Assembly: GCA_015233265.1 (NCBI GenBank)
Contig: JADFXZ010000132.1
Location: 1-6,224 of the forward strand
DNA: 6,224 nt
Direction: 5' to 3'
Origin: Nitrospirota bacterium
GTDB lineage: Bacteria > Nitrospirota > Thermodesulfovibrionia > Thermodesulfovibrionales > Magnetobacteriaceae
Part shown: positions 1-5,782 of the stretch, in pieces
Numbering within the stretch: the first letter of the stretch is position 1
How the letters are laid out: each line of letters opens with the position of its first letter
The notes under the pieces: generated by a model
Database searches by the model: none
What the model was told of the DNA's origin: nothing
Seen by the model: the letters and a program-made list of their open reading frames with translations, nothing else
Position numbers and translations under genes: made by a program

Positions 1-2
1 TT

Positions 3-599
3 GCTGGTAAAGACACTGAGACAATGAAGACGATTCCAGAGCGTGAACTAAAGGCCGGGATCGCTCAGGTCATCAAATATGGCATAATAGAAGATGCGGA
101 ACTCTTTGATTTTTTGAAGAGCAATCGCCAAAAGATACTCTCTCAAGACCATGACGCGCTCAAACACATAATTCACACATCCTGCCGCATCAAGGCTGAC
201 GTAGTCTCTAAGGACGAGAGAGAGTCAGGACTTCGTGAAATACTAAACTTCGGACACACGGCAGGGCACGCCCTTGAGAGCGTGACGCACTATAAGGAGT
301 ATCTGCACGGTGAGGCCGTAGCCTGGGGCATGTACGCGGAGGCAGGGATAGCTGCGGCAATGAAGCTCCTGCCGCCACCGGCATTTGGAGAGATTAAGCA
401 GCTGATAGAAGGGTATGCCCTGCCTGCCTCTATACATAAGGCTATTTCGCCAAAGGCTCTGCTTGAGGCCATGAGCTACGATAAAAAGACCGTGGCCGGT
501 GCAATAAAGGTCGTCCTGCCAACCGAAATTGGTAAGGTTAAAATAATCAAAGGGATAGAGGAAGGGGTTATTCTCTCTGTCCTGAGCGCGGAGACATAA
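3..599 (+). CDS. aroB: 3-dehydroquinate synthase, 3' part (5' end outside window)
   Basis: This is the NAD-dependent, metal-dependent cyclase that turns DAHP into 3-dehydroquinate, the second step of the cytoplasmic shikimate pathway. About 198 codons are visible of a family length near 360, so the N-terminal NAD-binding half is missing. From the ATG at 24, which is an internal Met and not the start, the C-terminal helical domain is well conserved: PERELKAG (5-12), the VIKYG lysine K18, K57, DERESGLR with R71, NFGHTAGH with H78 and H82, and LHGE with H95. The residue at position 15 is Gln (codon 66-68) where the family has the metal-ligand Glu (Glu194 in Aspergillus nidulans). The residues just before DTET (A-G-K) fit the family poorly and may reflect a frameshift near 10-11. 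The gene ends 4 bp before ftsY, so the two are probably co-transcribed. The family assignment is certain; whether the enzyme is active is not. Confidence 0.93.
   Translation, partial: AGKDTETMKTIPERELKAGIAQVIKYGIIEDAELFDFLKSNRQKILSQDHDALKHIIHTSCRIKADVVSKDERESGLREILNFGHTAGHALESVTHYKEYLHGEAVAWGMYAEAGIAAAMKLLPPPAFGEIKQLIEGYALPASIHKAISPKALLEAMSYDKKTVAGAIKVVLPTEIGKVKIIKGIEEGVILSVLSAET
590..593 (+). promoter_or_regulatory. Ribosome binding site of ftsY
   Basis: GGAG lies 10 bases before the ATG at 604 and inside the final codons of aroB. This supports that start and suggests that ftsY is translated from a shared aroB-ftsY message. Confidence 0.6.
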
Positions 600-603
600 A
601 ACG

Positions 604-1509
604 ATGGGATTTGCAGATAGACTTAAGCTCGGTCTTAAAAAGACCAAAGAAGTACTGCTCATGGATGTCGAGACCATCTTTAAGGGCAAGGCTATTGACG
701 AGACGACCATAGAGGAGTTCGAAGAGATGCTGCTTGCCTCTGACATTGGTGTAAAGGCAACAACGGAGATAGTCGAAGGACTAAGGGCAGGATTTAATAG
801 CGGTTCAATAAAAACGCTTGATCATGTAAAGGAATTCCTCAGACGAGGCATCAAGGATATATTGGGCCTGCCGCAGCCGTTTGTTCTGTACCAGGAGAGG
901 CCCTTTGTGGTGCTGTGTGTTGGGGTAAACGGGGTAGGTAAGACCACGACAATTGGAAAGATAGCAAGTAAGGCAGTCACAGAGGGGCACTCTGTGATGC
1001 TTGCCGCGGCGGACACGTTTCGCGCGGCTGCTATCGAACAGCTTGACATATGGGCCGCGCGAAGCCACGCCCAAATAGTAAAACACCAGCACGGCTCTGA
1101 CCCGGCGGCAGTTGCCTATGACGCCATCGAGGCCGCTAAGGCACGGGCGCTTGACCTTGTTATAGTTGATACGGCAGGGCGGCTTCACACGAAAAGCCCA
1201 TTAATGGAAGAGTTGAAAAAGATAAAGAGGGTGATAAATAAATCTATTCCCGGCGCCCCGCACGAGACCCTGCTTGTTGTGGATGCCACAAACGGCCAAA
1301 ACGCCCTTCACCAGGCAAAGATATTCAACGAGGCCGTCGGCATAACCGGCATAGCCCTTACTAAAATGGACGGCACGGCCAAAGGGGGAATAGTACTGTC
1401 GATAAAAAAAGAATTAAATATACCAATCCGCTTAATAGGCGTAGGTGAAGGGATTGAAGACTGCCGGGACTTCATACCGGAGGAGTTCATCTCGGCGCTC
1501 TTTGACTAA
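604..1509 (+). CDS. ftsY: Signal recognition particle receptor GTPase FtsY
   Basis: FtsY docks SRP-ribosome-nascent chain complexes at the inner membrane for co-translational insertion. At 301 aa it is the compact form: an N-terminal amphipathic, Lys-rich stretch (about 1-30), the N helical bundle (about 30-90) and the G domain (about 100-301), without the long acidic A region of E. coli FtsY. Visible motifs are the P-loop GVNGVGKTT (107-115), the SRP-GTPase insertion motif DTFRAAAIEQL (137-147), DTAGR (189-193), TKMDGTAKGG (253-262), and the closing GVGEGIEDCRDF (279-290). It is distinguished from Ffh by the absence of a Met-rich M domain and by its length. The ATG is preceded by GGAG at 590-593, inside the end of aroB, with a 10-base spacer. 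It looks intact. Confidence 0.97.
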   Translation: MGFADRLKLGLKKTKEVLLMDVETIFKGKAIDETTIEEFEEMLLASDIGVKATTEIVEGLRAGFNSGSIKTLDHVKEFLRRGIKDILGLPQPFVLYQERPFVVLCVGVNGVGKTTTIGKIASKAVTEGHSVMLAAADTFRAAAIEQLDIWAARSHAQIVKHQHGSDPAAVAYDAIEAAKARALDLVIVDTAGRLHTKSPLMEELKKIKRVINKSIPGAPHETLLVVDATNGQNALHQAKIFNEAVGITGIALTKMDGTAKGGIVLSIKKELNIPIRLIGVGEGIEDCRDFIPEEFISALFD

Positions 1510-1512
1510 CAC

Positions 1513-1516
1513 GAGG
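1513..1516 (+). promoter_or_regulatory. Ribosome binding site of the membrane-protein gene
   Basis: GAGG lies 8 bases before the ATG at 1525, in the 15-base gap after ftsY. Further in-frame ATGs at 1528 and 1534 are less well spaced. Confidence 0.5.
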
Positions 1517-1524
1517 CGCTTACC

Positions 1525-2502
1525 ATGATGGCAATGAGGATACGGTATGTTATTTATTGGTCGGCGATGTCCTTTTTGCTCGTTTATTCGATGAGTTCAA
1601 TGCGTGTGTGGGATACGCTTCGTTCGTTTAACCACGCCGCTGACAGAAGCAAATATCTGTGGGCTGACGCACAGGAATATTACGGTGTGGTCGAACACTA
1701 CCAACAAACAGGTCAAATTGTTGTAAATAACTATAAGCTGCCCGTATATCCGATGTTCCTGCTTCTTTGCTCGTTTATAGACAAAAGGCTGGAGTTTGTC
1801 TTTCTTATTCAAAAGTTGTTGTATATTGCGTCTTTTTTTGTACTTGCCTGTTTCATGGGTGAGTATATCAATAAGGCACTGGCGGTCTTTTATACATTTG
1901 TTATTTATCAATTTAGCAGTTTCCCAAATCAAATCCTGACCGAGGGGCTTGCCTATGGATTAATAGTGCTGCTTTTTGCGTTTATGCTGAGATATTTATA
2001 CAGGAGAGACAGCCTTTGTCTTACAGTGGTTTCGATTCTTACCGCGACAGCCCTTCTTCTGAGGGGTAATTTTATGGCCCTTTTGATAAATATCCCACTT
2101 TTGGGCATATTCGTAATTCAAAACCGTCGTTTATATGGCAGCAGGAGGCATCTCATCACACATCTTTTATTGCCTTCTGTGATTATATTCGGGGTATTGT
2201 TTTCGTGGATGGCATATCAGGGGCTGCGGACAAACCAAACGGCGGCCTATGCTAATTACGGCTGGCATAATACTGCAACCCTTGTCCTGCCATACTACAG
2301 CGGCAAAGACACTATTACTGTATCGCCTATGTTTAACACCTTCGATGAGGCATCATTATCGAGCGTCATTATGAGTCGTATCCCTGAGGGCCTGTCCTCC
2401 CATTTCAGATCAACTAACGGGGCTATGAACTCAGTCGGCATCACTGCCGCAAGGCGCACTCCGGGTATATCCAGAATCAACTGCTGTCTGAGTGTGGAGT
2501 AG
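1525..2502 (+). CDS. GT-C-like multi-spanning membrane protein, probably 3'-truncated, with an antisense tail
   Basis: Residues 1-257 form an integral membrane protein with about seven or eight hydrophobic helices (roughly 7-24, 73-85, 90-110, 116-131, 140-158, 163-178, 182-198, 211-229). The pattern resembles GT-C/ArnT-type glycosyltransferases, which use polyprenyl-linked sugars at the periplasmic face. After the first helix comes an acidic loop WADAQEYY (46-53) followed by the PVYP helix (73-76); the second loop has an ILTE motif (137-140); and an LLRGN motif (178-182) follows a later helix. No close family can be named. GT-C proteins are usually well over 400 aa. Residues from about 258 to 325 come from DNA that is the coding strand, read backwards, of the AMIN lipoprotein gene; they are polar, contain no helix and are unlikely to be native. 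I infer that the real gene was cut at about 2290-2310. It follows ftsY by 15 bp, and the sequence appears more AT-rich than its neighbours. Gene identity beyond 'GT-C-like' is uncertain. Confidence 0.7.
   Translation: MMAMRIRYVIYWSAMSFLLVYSMSSMRVWDTLRSFNHAADRSKYLWADAQEYYGVVEHYQQTGQIVVNNYKLPVYPMFLLLCSFIDKRLEFVFLIQKLLYIASFFVLACFMGEYINKALAVFYTFVIYQFSSFPNQILTEGLAYGLIVLLFAFMLRYLYRRDSLCLTVVSILTATALLLRGNFMALLINIPLLGIFVIQNRRLYGSRRHLITHLLLPSVIIFGVLFSWMAYQGLRTNQTAAYANYGWHNTATLVLPYYSGKDTITVSPMFNTFDEASLSSVIMSRIPEGLSSHFRSTNGAMNSVGITAARRTPGISRINCCLSVE
2290..2310. other. Probable rearrangement junction between plus-strand and minus-strand genes
   Basis: Left of here the plus strand encodes a credible membrane protein. 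Right of here the minus strand encodes a credible AMIN domain, and the plus-strand frame carries on only as its antisense for about 208 bases. Both proteins look unfinished (no end of the GT-C fold; no STN/secretin after AMIN2). The exact base cannot be placed from one sequence. Confidence 0.55.
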
Positions 2503-3101
2503 TTTGGCTTCATAGCGCCGTCGCCCTGGATTACTATGTTTACAGCGCCGTCTTCTTTTTTAAACGTCAGGCCAGTTATTGTTCTGGCGTCTGAGTTATA
2601 TGTGGCAGCGGAGTTGTCCGCTGTTTCAGTTACGGGAATGGCTGGCACATCTGCATCGGATGTCTCTGGGGTGGGTGGAGTATCTCCCAGCCTTTTGACG
2701 TTAATTGACAAGACTTTGCCGTTAAGGGAATGGGCGACATCCAGTGGAGCTGTCAGTGTTATCTCAACGAGGGTTGCCTTAACTGGCAGCGTCTTATTGA
2801 CAAACGCTATTTCGCTTATGCCGTCTTTTTTAGGGACGATTCGCTCTGTAAATTGCCCATTGCTAACCCCTCTTAGTTCGAAATACACCTTAAACGGGTC
2901 TGAGGTCCTCGAAAATGAATACTCGAAGTTCTCTGAGGCCGTGATTTTCATGGAGTAGTCGTCGATGGTGACAGACTTTAACACGTTGTCAACCACAGCA
3001 CGTACTGGTTCATCGCCTACAGTGGTATTGGTGGTAGCACATCCGGAAATCAGTAGTATGGCTAATAGGAATGACGCAATTATGCAGCCTGTTTTGATCA
3101 T
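2295..3101 (-). CDS. Lipoprotein with two AMIN domains, PilQ N-terminal-like, possibly 3'-truncated
   Basis: This 268-aa exported protein starts with a clear lipoprotein signal: MIKTG, a hydrophobic core, then LLISGC with the lipid-accepting Cys at 21. Two AMIN domains follow, at about 41-136 and 175-266, joined by a Pro/Thr/Ser-rich linker. AMIN domains bind peptidoglycan and form the N-terminal part of the type IV pilus secretin PilQ. The protein is paralogous to the gene just upstream (shared ITAS..F.Y...TSDP, ITG...., GDG..P..STL patterns). I chose the ATG at 3101 because GGAGGA sits 6 bases before it and the signal peptide begins there. A start at 3155 would overlap the previous stop codon but puts 18 unfitting residues before the signal. 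The stop falls right after the second AMIN domain, where a PilQ would go on to STN and secretin domains. The 3' end lies within the membrane-protein frame on the other strand. It may be a real pilQ cut after AMIN2, or a stand-alone AMIN protein. Confidence 0.82.
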   Translation of the reverse strand: MIKTGCIIASFLLAILLISGCATTNTTVGDEPVRAVVDNVLKSVTIDDYSMKITASENFEYSFSRTSDPFKVYFELRGVSNGQFTERIVPKKDGISEIAFVNKTLPVKATLVEITLTAPLDVAHSLNGKVLSINVKRLGDTPPTPETSDADVPAIPVTETADNSAATYNSDARTITGLTFKKEDGAVNIVIQGDGAMKPNYSTLRQQLILDIPGVRLAAVMPTEFIAPLVDLKWEDRPSGIRLIMTLDNDASSKVLNIGDTVIVSLPL

Positions 3102-3107
3102 TACTGT

Positions 3108-3113
3108 TCCTCC
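3108..3113 (-). promoter_or_regulatory. Strong Shine-Dalgarno deciding the start of the AMIN lipoprotein
   Basis: On the minus strand GGAGGA is followed by 6 bases and the ATG at 3101. This is the best ribosome site in the window and favours the start at 3101 over the in-frame upstream ATG at 3155. Confidence 0.8.
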
Positions 3114-3151
3114 ATGGGTCGTCCGAGGGAGATTGTCATTTATGAAATAAG

Positions 3152-4630
3152 TCATCTTTTCTTTCCCTTTTTCTTATGAGAGTTTTTCGCTTGAGCAGGT
3201 TTTTTATGAGCTATGGCCGGTCTTTGAGCTGGCGTCGGACGTAATGGATGTGTATTTGGGGAAATTACAGCCGGCTGTATATCCGCGGAGGTTAAATCTA
3301 CGCACATGCTCCCGCCGCTTAGCGCCACATTAGCCCGCTTGATGGTCTTCATAGCACCACCGGCATCGGAGAATGTGATAGTCAGATCGCTTATCGAAAG
3401 CGGCGATTGCTTGACGGCAACAGGGGTGTGAGCCTCTTGTGCCGGCGCTATTTTTATTACGTTGCCCTCTATGAGCTTCTTTAGTTTATTGGATTCGACG
3501 ATTAAATCGAGCGCCTTGTCCCATGGCATATCCTTGGCATGAATCGTCGTCTTGCCGCTGACGCGCGGGTCAACCACAATATTATAGCTGCTGACGTAGG
3601 CTATGAGCTTAAGAGCTGCCATGATGTCAACGTTATTGTAATCCATTGTTATTAGTCCTTCTTTTCTTGAAGCCTCAGTCTCGTCTATCGACTCAGGGTG
3701 CGAGGGTTTGTCTTCGTTTGACGTCTCTGAGGCGGCAGTCTTAGTTTTCCTTACAGAGTCTGCCTGAGCCACGAAGACAATGACCTTGTCGCTGTGCTGG
3801 TCAACTTTATAAACGGCTTTGTCAGATAAGTCTATAACAATTCGCACCTTGTCCTTGTGTTGTCCAGCGCGGATTGAGCTGATAGGCGGGGTAATGTCGT
3901 TGGGCGCCACTGCAAGCATTTTTAGCCCCTTGAAATCGACGATAACCCTTCCGTTGAGAGTGGATACGTCAGGAGTTAATTGACCGTCTCCGATTATCTC
4001 TACACCAGTGCCCCTTTCAGGGTCTTTGACCAGATCAATACCAGTAATGTTTTTTCCAGCGGGTAGGTGTCCATTTTTCTGCTGCGGACTTGTCTGAGGG
4101 GCTGACGTCTCGGCACTGCCGTCTGCCGCCGGTTTATTAAAAACCAGCGTGAGGGTTGACTCTGCATACTTGTCTTTTATCTCAACAATCGAAGCGAGAG
4201 TTAACACTACCACAGCGCCAGTATTCTTAGGGCCGACTGACTTTACTCTTATATCTGCCACCTTTGTGCTGCCAGGCAGTATAATGTCTTCGAAACGGCC
4301 TGGGGAGACATCGGAGCACTCAATCACCTTTTTGTACGGGTCGCTGGTGTCTAAAACCTTATAAGTAAATGGTTTGGATGCCGTTATGTTTACAAATTCA
4401 TTTGCTACTTCAATAGCTGTGATGACCGATGTGGAGGACATTGCCTTAGAATCTTTCGAGTCAGCGGCTGCCGGTTTATTTACAGGGTCTTTTGCCAAGT
4501 CCTCCGATTTGACCGCCGGATCCTCCGGCGAGGCCTTTGTGGACTCAAGCGGTACTGTGCAGCTACAAATAAAAATCAGCAATAATACGGTTAGTATAAA
4601 TCTGCTTCTTCTCATGTCGTGTCCTATCAT
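3152..4630 (-). CDS. PilQ-like AMIN-AMIN-STN protein lacking the secretin channel domain
   Basis: This 492-aa protein has an N-terminal signal with a possible lipoprotein site (FICSC, Cys24). Its domains in order are a Lys/Asp/Ala-rich linker (30-65), AMIN 1 (about 69-165), AMIN 2 (about 194-288), an acidic linker (289-323) and an STN/N0 domain (about 325-397). The STN is very PilQ-like: MDYNNVDIMAALKLIA, GKTTIHAKDMPWDKALDLIV and GNVIKIAP. In PilQ the N1 and secretin domains follow and build the outer-membrane pilus pore. Here only about 95 residues remain. Residues 412-457 faintly echo an N1 domain (TFSDAGGAMK, LSGGSMCVD), and the end is a basic tail, SHKKKGKKR. The protein therefore cannot form a secretin ring by itself. 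Its ATG overlaps the pilP stop (ATGA), indicating coupling; GAGGG precedes it by 6 bases. A second start at 4615, with AGGA 6 bases upstream, is equally possible. Domain calls are firm; the role as a PilQ partner or a degenerate PilQ copy is inference. Confidence 0.87.
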   Translation of the reverse strand: MIGHDMRRSRFILTVLLLIFICSCTVPLESTKASPEDPAVKSEDLAKDPVNKPAAADSKDSKAMSSTSVITAIEVANEFVNITASKPFTYKVLDTSDPYKKVIECSDVSPGRFEDIILPGSTKVADIRVKSVGPKNTGAVVVLTLASIVEIKDKYAESTLTLVFNKPAADGSAETSAPQTSPQQKNGHLPAGKNITGIDLVKDPERGTGVEIIGDGQLTPDVSTLNGRVIVDFKGLKMLAVAPNDITPPISSIRAGQHKDKVRIVIDLSDKAVYKVDQHSDKVIVFVAQADSVRKTKTAASETSNEDKPSHPESIDETEASRKEGLITMDYNNVDIMAALKLIAYVSSYNIVVDPRVSGKTTIHAKDMPWDKALDLIVESNKLKKLIEGNVIKIAPAQEAHTPVAVKQSPLSISDLTITFSDAGGAMKTIKRANVALSGGSMCVDLTSADIQPAVISPNTHPLRPTPAQRPAIAHKKPAQAKNSHKKKGKKR

Positions 4631-5178
4631 TCCTGGCCCTCTTTTCTCAGTGGTATTGGTTGTAATATCTTACTCTCTTTGCCAAGCTCGTCAACAATTG
4701 GCAGCTCTACAGATAAGCTGTCGCTGTTTATTTTGACAACCCTGCCGCCTTCTCTTCCTATATACATCCTCTCAGTGATTACGAATGTCTTTCCGTCGAG
4801 TTCCACAACGGCATATTTCTTCTTTGCATCTATCACAATCCCCTTTAGAGAAATATTCTTTAGTTCAGGAAACTCAAGCGGTGAAAGCGCACGGGGAGGT
4901 CTGTTGGGTTTGGACGCGGTTGAAGCCGCCAATTTCTTTTTCTTTATTTCGACCATTGACAAAAATGGGTCTTTTCTGCCGTTTGACTCATAGACGTAGC
5001 GCTCTATTGTAAGAGGCGCCAGTGCGGCAGCTGTCTCATTATCCATGGCGGCAGCTGCAGGAGCTGACGGGACGGGGTCGGCACCCGCCGCCAAACATTC
5101 GCTTGACATCGCCGGGGACAAGGCAGTCAGCAACAACGCCAAAAGGCATAATTTCTTAATAAAATCTCTTGATTTCAT
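4627..5178 (-). CDS. pilP: Type IV pilus alignment protein PilP
   Basis: PilP is the periplasmic protein that links the PilN-PilO inner-membrane dimer to the N0 region of the secretin PilQ. From the ATG at 5178 it is 183 aa. It has a signal sequence (1-31: Lys-rich start, LCLLALLLTAL core), an Ala/Pro-rich flexible stretch (32-55), the conserved YVYESNGRKDPF motif (61-72) and the C-terminal beta-sandwich domain (about 98-160), with LSPLEFPELKNISLKGIV and the YIGREGGRV turn. Most PilP proteins are lipoproteins. Here the Cys at 28 sits in SSEC, a poor lipobox, so cleavage by signal peptidase I or uncleaved anchoring may apply. The start at 5178, one base after the pilO stop, is chosen because it begins the signal peptide. 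In-frame ATGs at 5211 and 5241 would overlap pilO and lack a good ribosome site. The stop overlaps the next gene's ATG. Confidence 0.9.
   Translation of the reverse strand: MKSRDFIKKLCLLALLLTALSPAMSSECLAAGADPVPSAPAAAAMDNETAAALAPLTIERYVYESNGRKDPFLSMVEIKKKKLAASTASKPNRPPRALSPLEFPELKNISLKGIVIDAKKKYAVVELDGKTFVITERMYIGREGGRVVKINSDSLSVELPIVDELGKESKILQPIPLRKEGQE
4637..4641 (-). promoter_or_regulatory. Ribosome binding site of the PilQ-like gene
   Basis: GAGGG on the minus strand lies 6 bases before the ATG at 4630, inside the last codons of pilP. Another AGGA at 4622-4625 serves the alternative ATG at 4615. Confidence 0.5.
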
Positions 5179-5179
5179 A

Positions 5180-5782
5180 TCATTTGCCCGGCGCTTTGCC
5201 CTGTTTTTCATCAGGTATGGCAGAAAAAGTTCGCTCCTCAAGGCTTATTGACAGCAAAGCCTCATCGCCGTTAGGAGTTGGGTTTCCAAGGTCTATTTTC
5301 GATGTGTTTACTATCCTGTCCAGTGCCGTTAAACTACTGAGAAAATCGCCAAGCTTGTGATAAGACCCCTTGACTTGCACCCTGACGGGAATCTCATAAA
5401 GTATGTTGCTCGAATGGTTCTTTCGCGGCTGCGGCTCCCATAAGATTACAGTCAATCCGGACTTTATCGCGTTGTCAGAGACCTGCTTAAGAAGGTTGGT
5501 TATCTCGTTTTCCTCAGGGAGATGTCTTCTGACTTTGTTATACTCCTCTTCGGCCAATTTCTGTTGAACCTTCAGGCTGGGCAGCTTTGCCGCCTTTTTT
5601 TCAGCTGTGGCAATTTCGTCGTTGAGCTTTGTCAGTTCAGTTGTCAACTTGCTTATCAGTTCGGTAGCAGGGCTATAGACTAAAAGATAAAACGGTATGG
5701 CAATGATGATAGCCGGCAACAACGCAATCAGGGCCTTAAGGCCGGGGTGGAGCTTGGTCATATCCGGCATTACAAGTGCCAC
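5180..5782 (-). CDS. pilO: Type IV pilus inner-membrane protein PilO
   Basis: PilO pairs with PilN in the inner membrane and, with PilP, connects the cytoplasmic PilM-motor side to the secretin. The 200-aa protein has a short cytoplasmic N-terminus, one membrane helix (about 15-36, ALIALLPAIIIAIPFYLLVY), a charged coiled coil (about 38-84) and the ferredoxin-like periplasmic domain (about 90-185). The family signatures are RRHLPEENEITNLLKQVSD, YEIPVRVQVKGSYHKLGDF and LDRIVN. Length and layout are normal. The start is a GTG at 5782 that shares its first G with the pilN stop (TAGTG), which suggests coupled translation. An ATG at 5770 is an alternative that would lose only four residues. The C-terminus ends one base before pilP. 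Confidence 0.94.
   Translation of the reverse strand: MALVMPDMTKLHPGLKALIALLPAIIIAIPFYLLVYSPATELISKLTTELTKLNDEIATAEKKAAKLPSLKVQQKLAEEEYNKVRRHLPEENEITNLLKQVSDNAIKSGLTVILWEPQPRKNHSSNILYEIPVRVQVKGSYHKLGDFLSSLTALDRIVNTSKIDLGNPTPNGDEALLSISLEERTFSAIPDEKQGKAPGK

Noticed and set aside
243..746. Minus-strand open frame across aroB and the start of ftsY (and a shorter one at 290-472)
   Set aside because: It is antisense to strongly conserved AroB and FtsY motifs, has no ribosome site and no recognisable protein character.
805..1188. Minus-strand open frames inside ftsY (also 822-1049 and 1308-1490)
   Set aside because: They are shadows of the FtsY G domain; the plus-strand motifs are unambiguous.
1597..1932. 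Minus-strand open frame inside the membrane-protein gene
   Set aside because: The opposite strand gives coherent membrane helices and glycosyltransferase-like motifs; this frame does not.
2295..2502. A convergent transcription terminator between the two gene sets
   Set aside because: No stem-loop followed by a T-run was found by eye; the region is fully occupied by the AMIN2 coding sequence.
2536..3150. Plus-strand open frames opposite the AMIN lipoprotein (2536-2958, 2965-3150)
   Set aside because: They are the antisense of AMIN domains and of the lipoprotein signal; no ribosome site supports them.
3102..3151. A promoter or a small gene in the 50-bp gap before the AMIN lipoprotein
   Set aside because: The gap contains a strong ribosome site and an in-frame extension of the downstream gene, but no -35/-10 pair I would defend.
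4149..5360. Several plus-strand open frames opposite the PilQ-like gene, pilP and the end of pilO
   Set aside because: Each lies antisense to a recognised pilus protein with conserved motifs and correct operon spacing.
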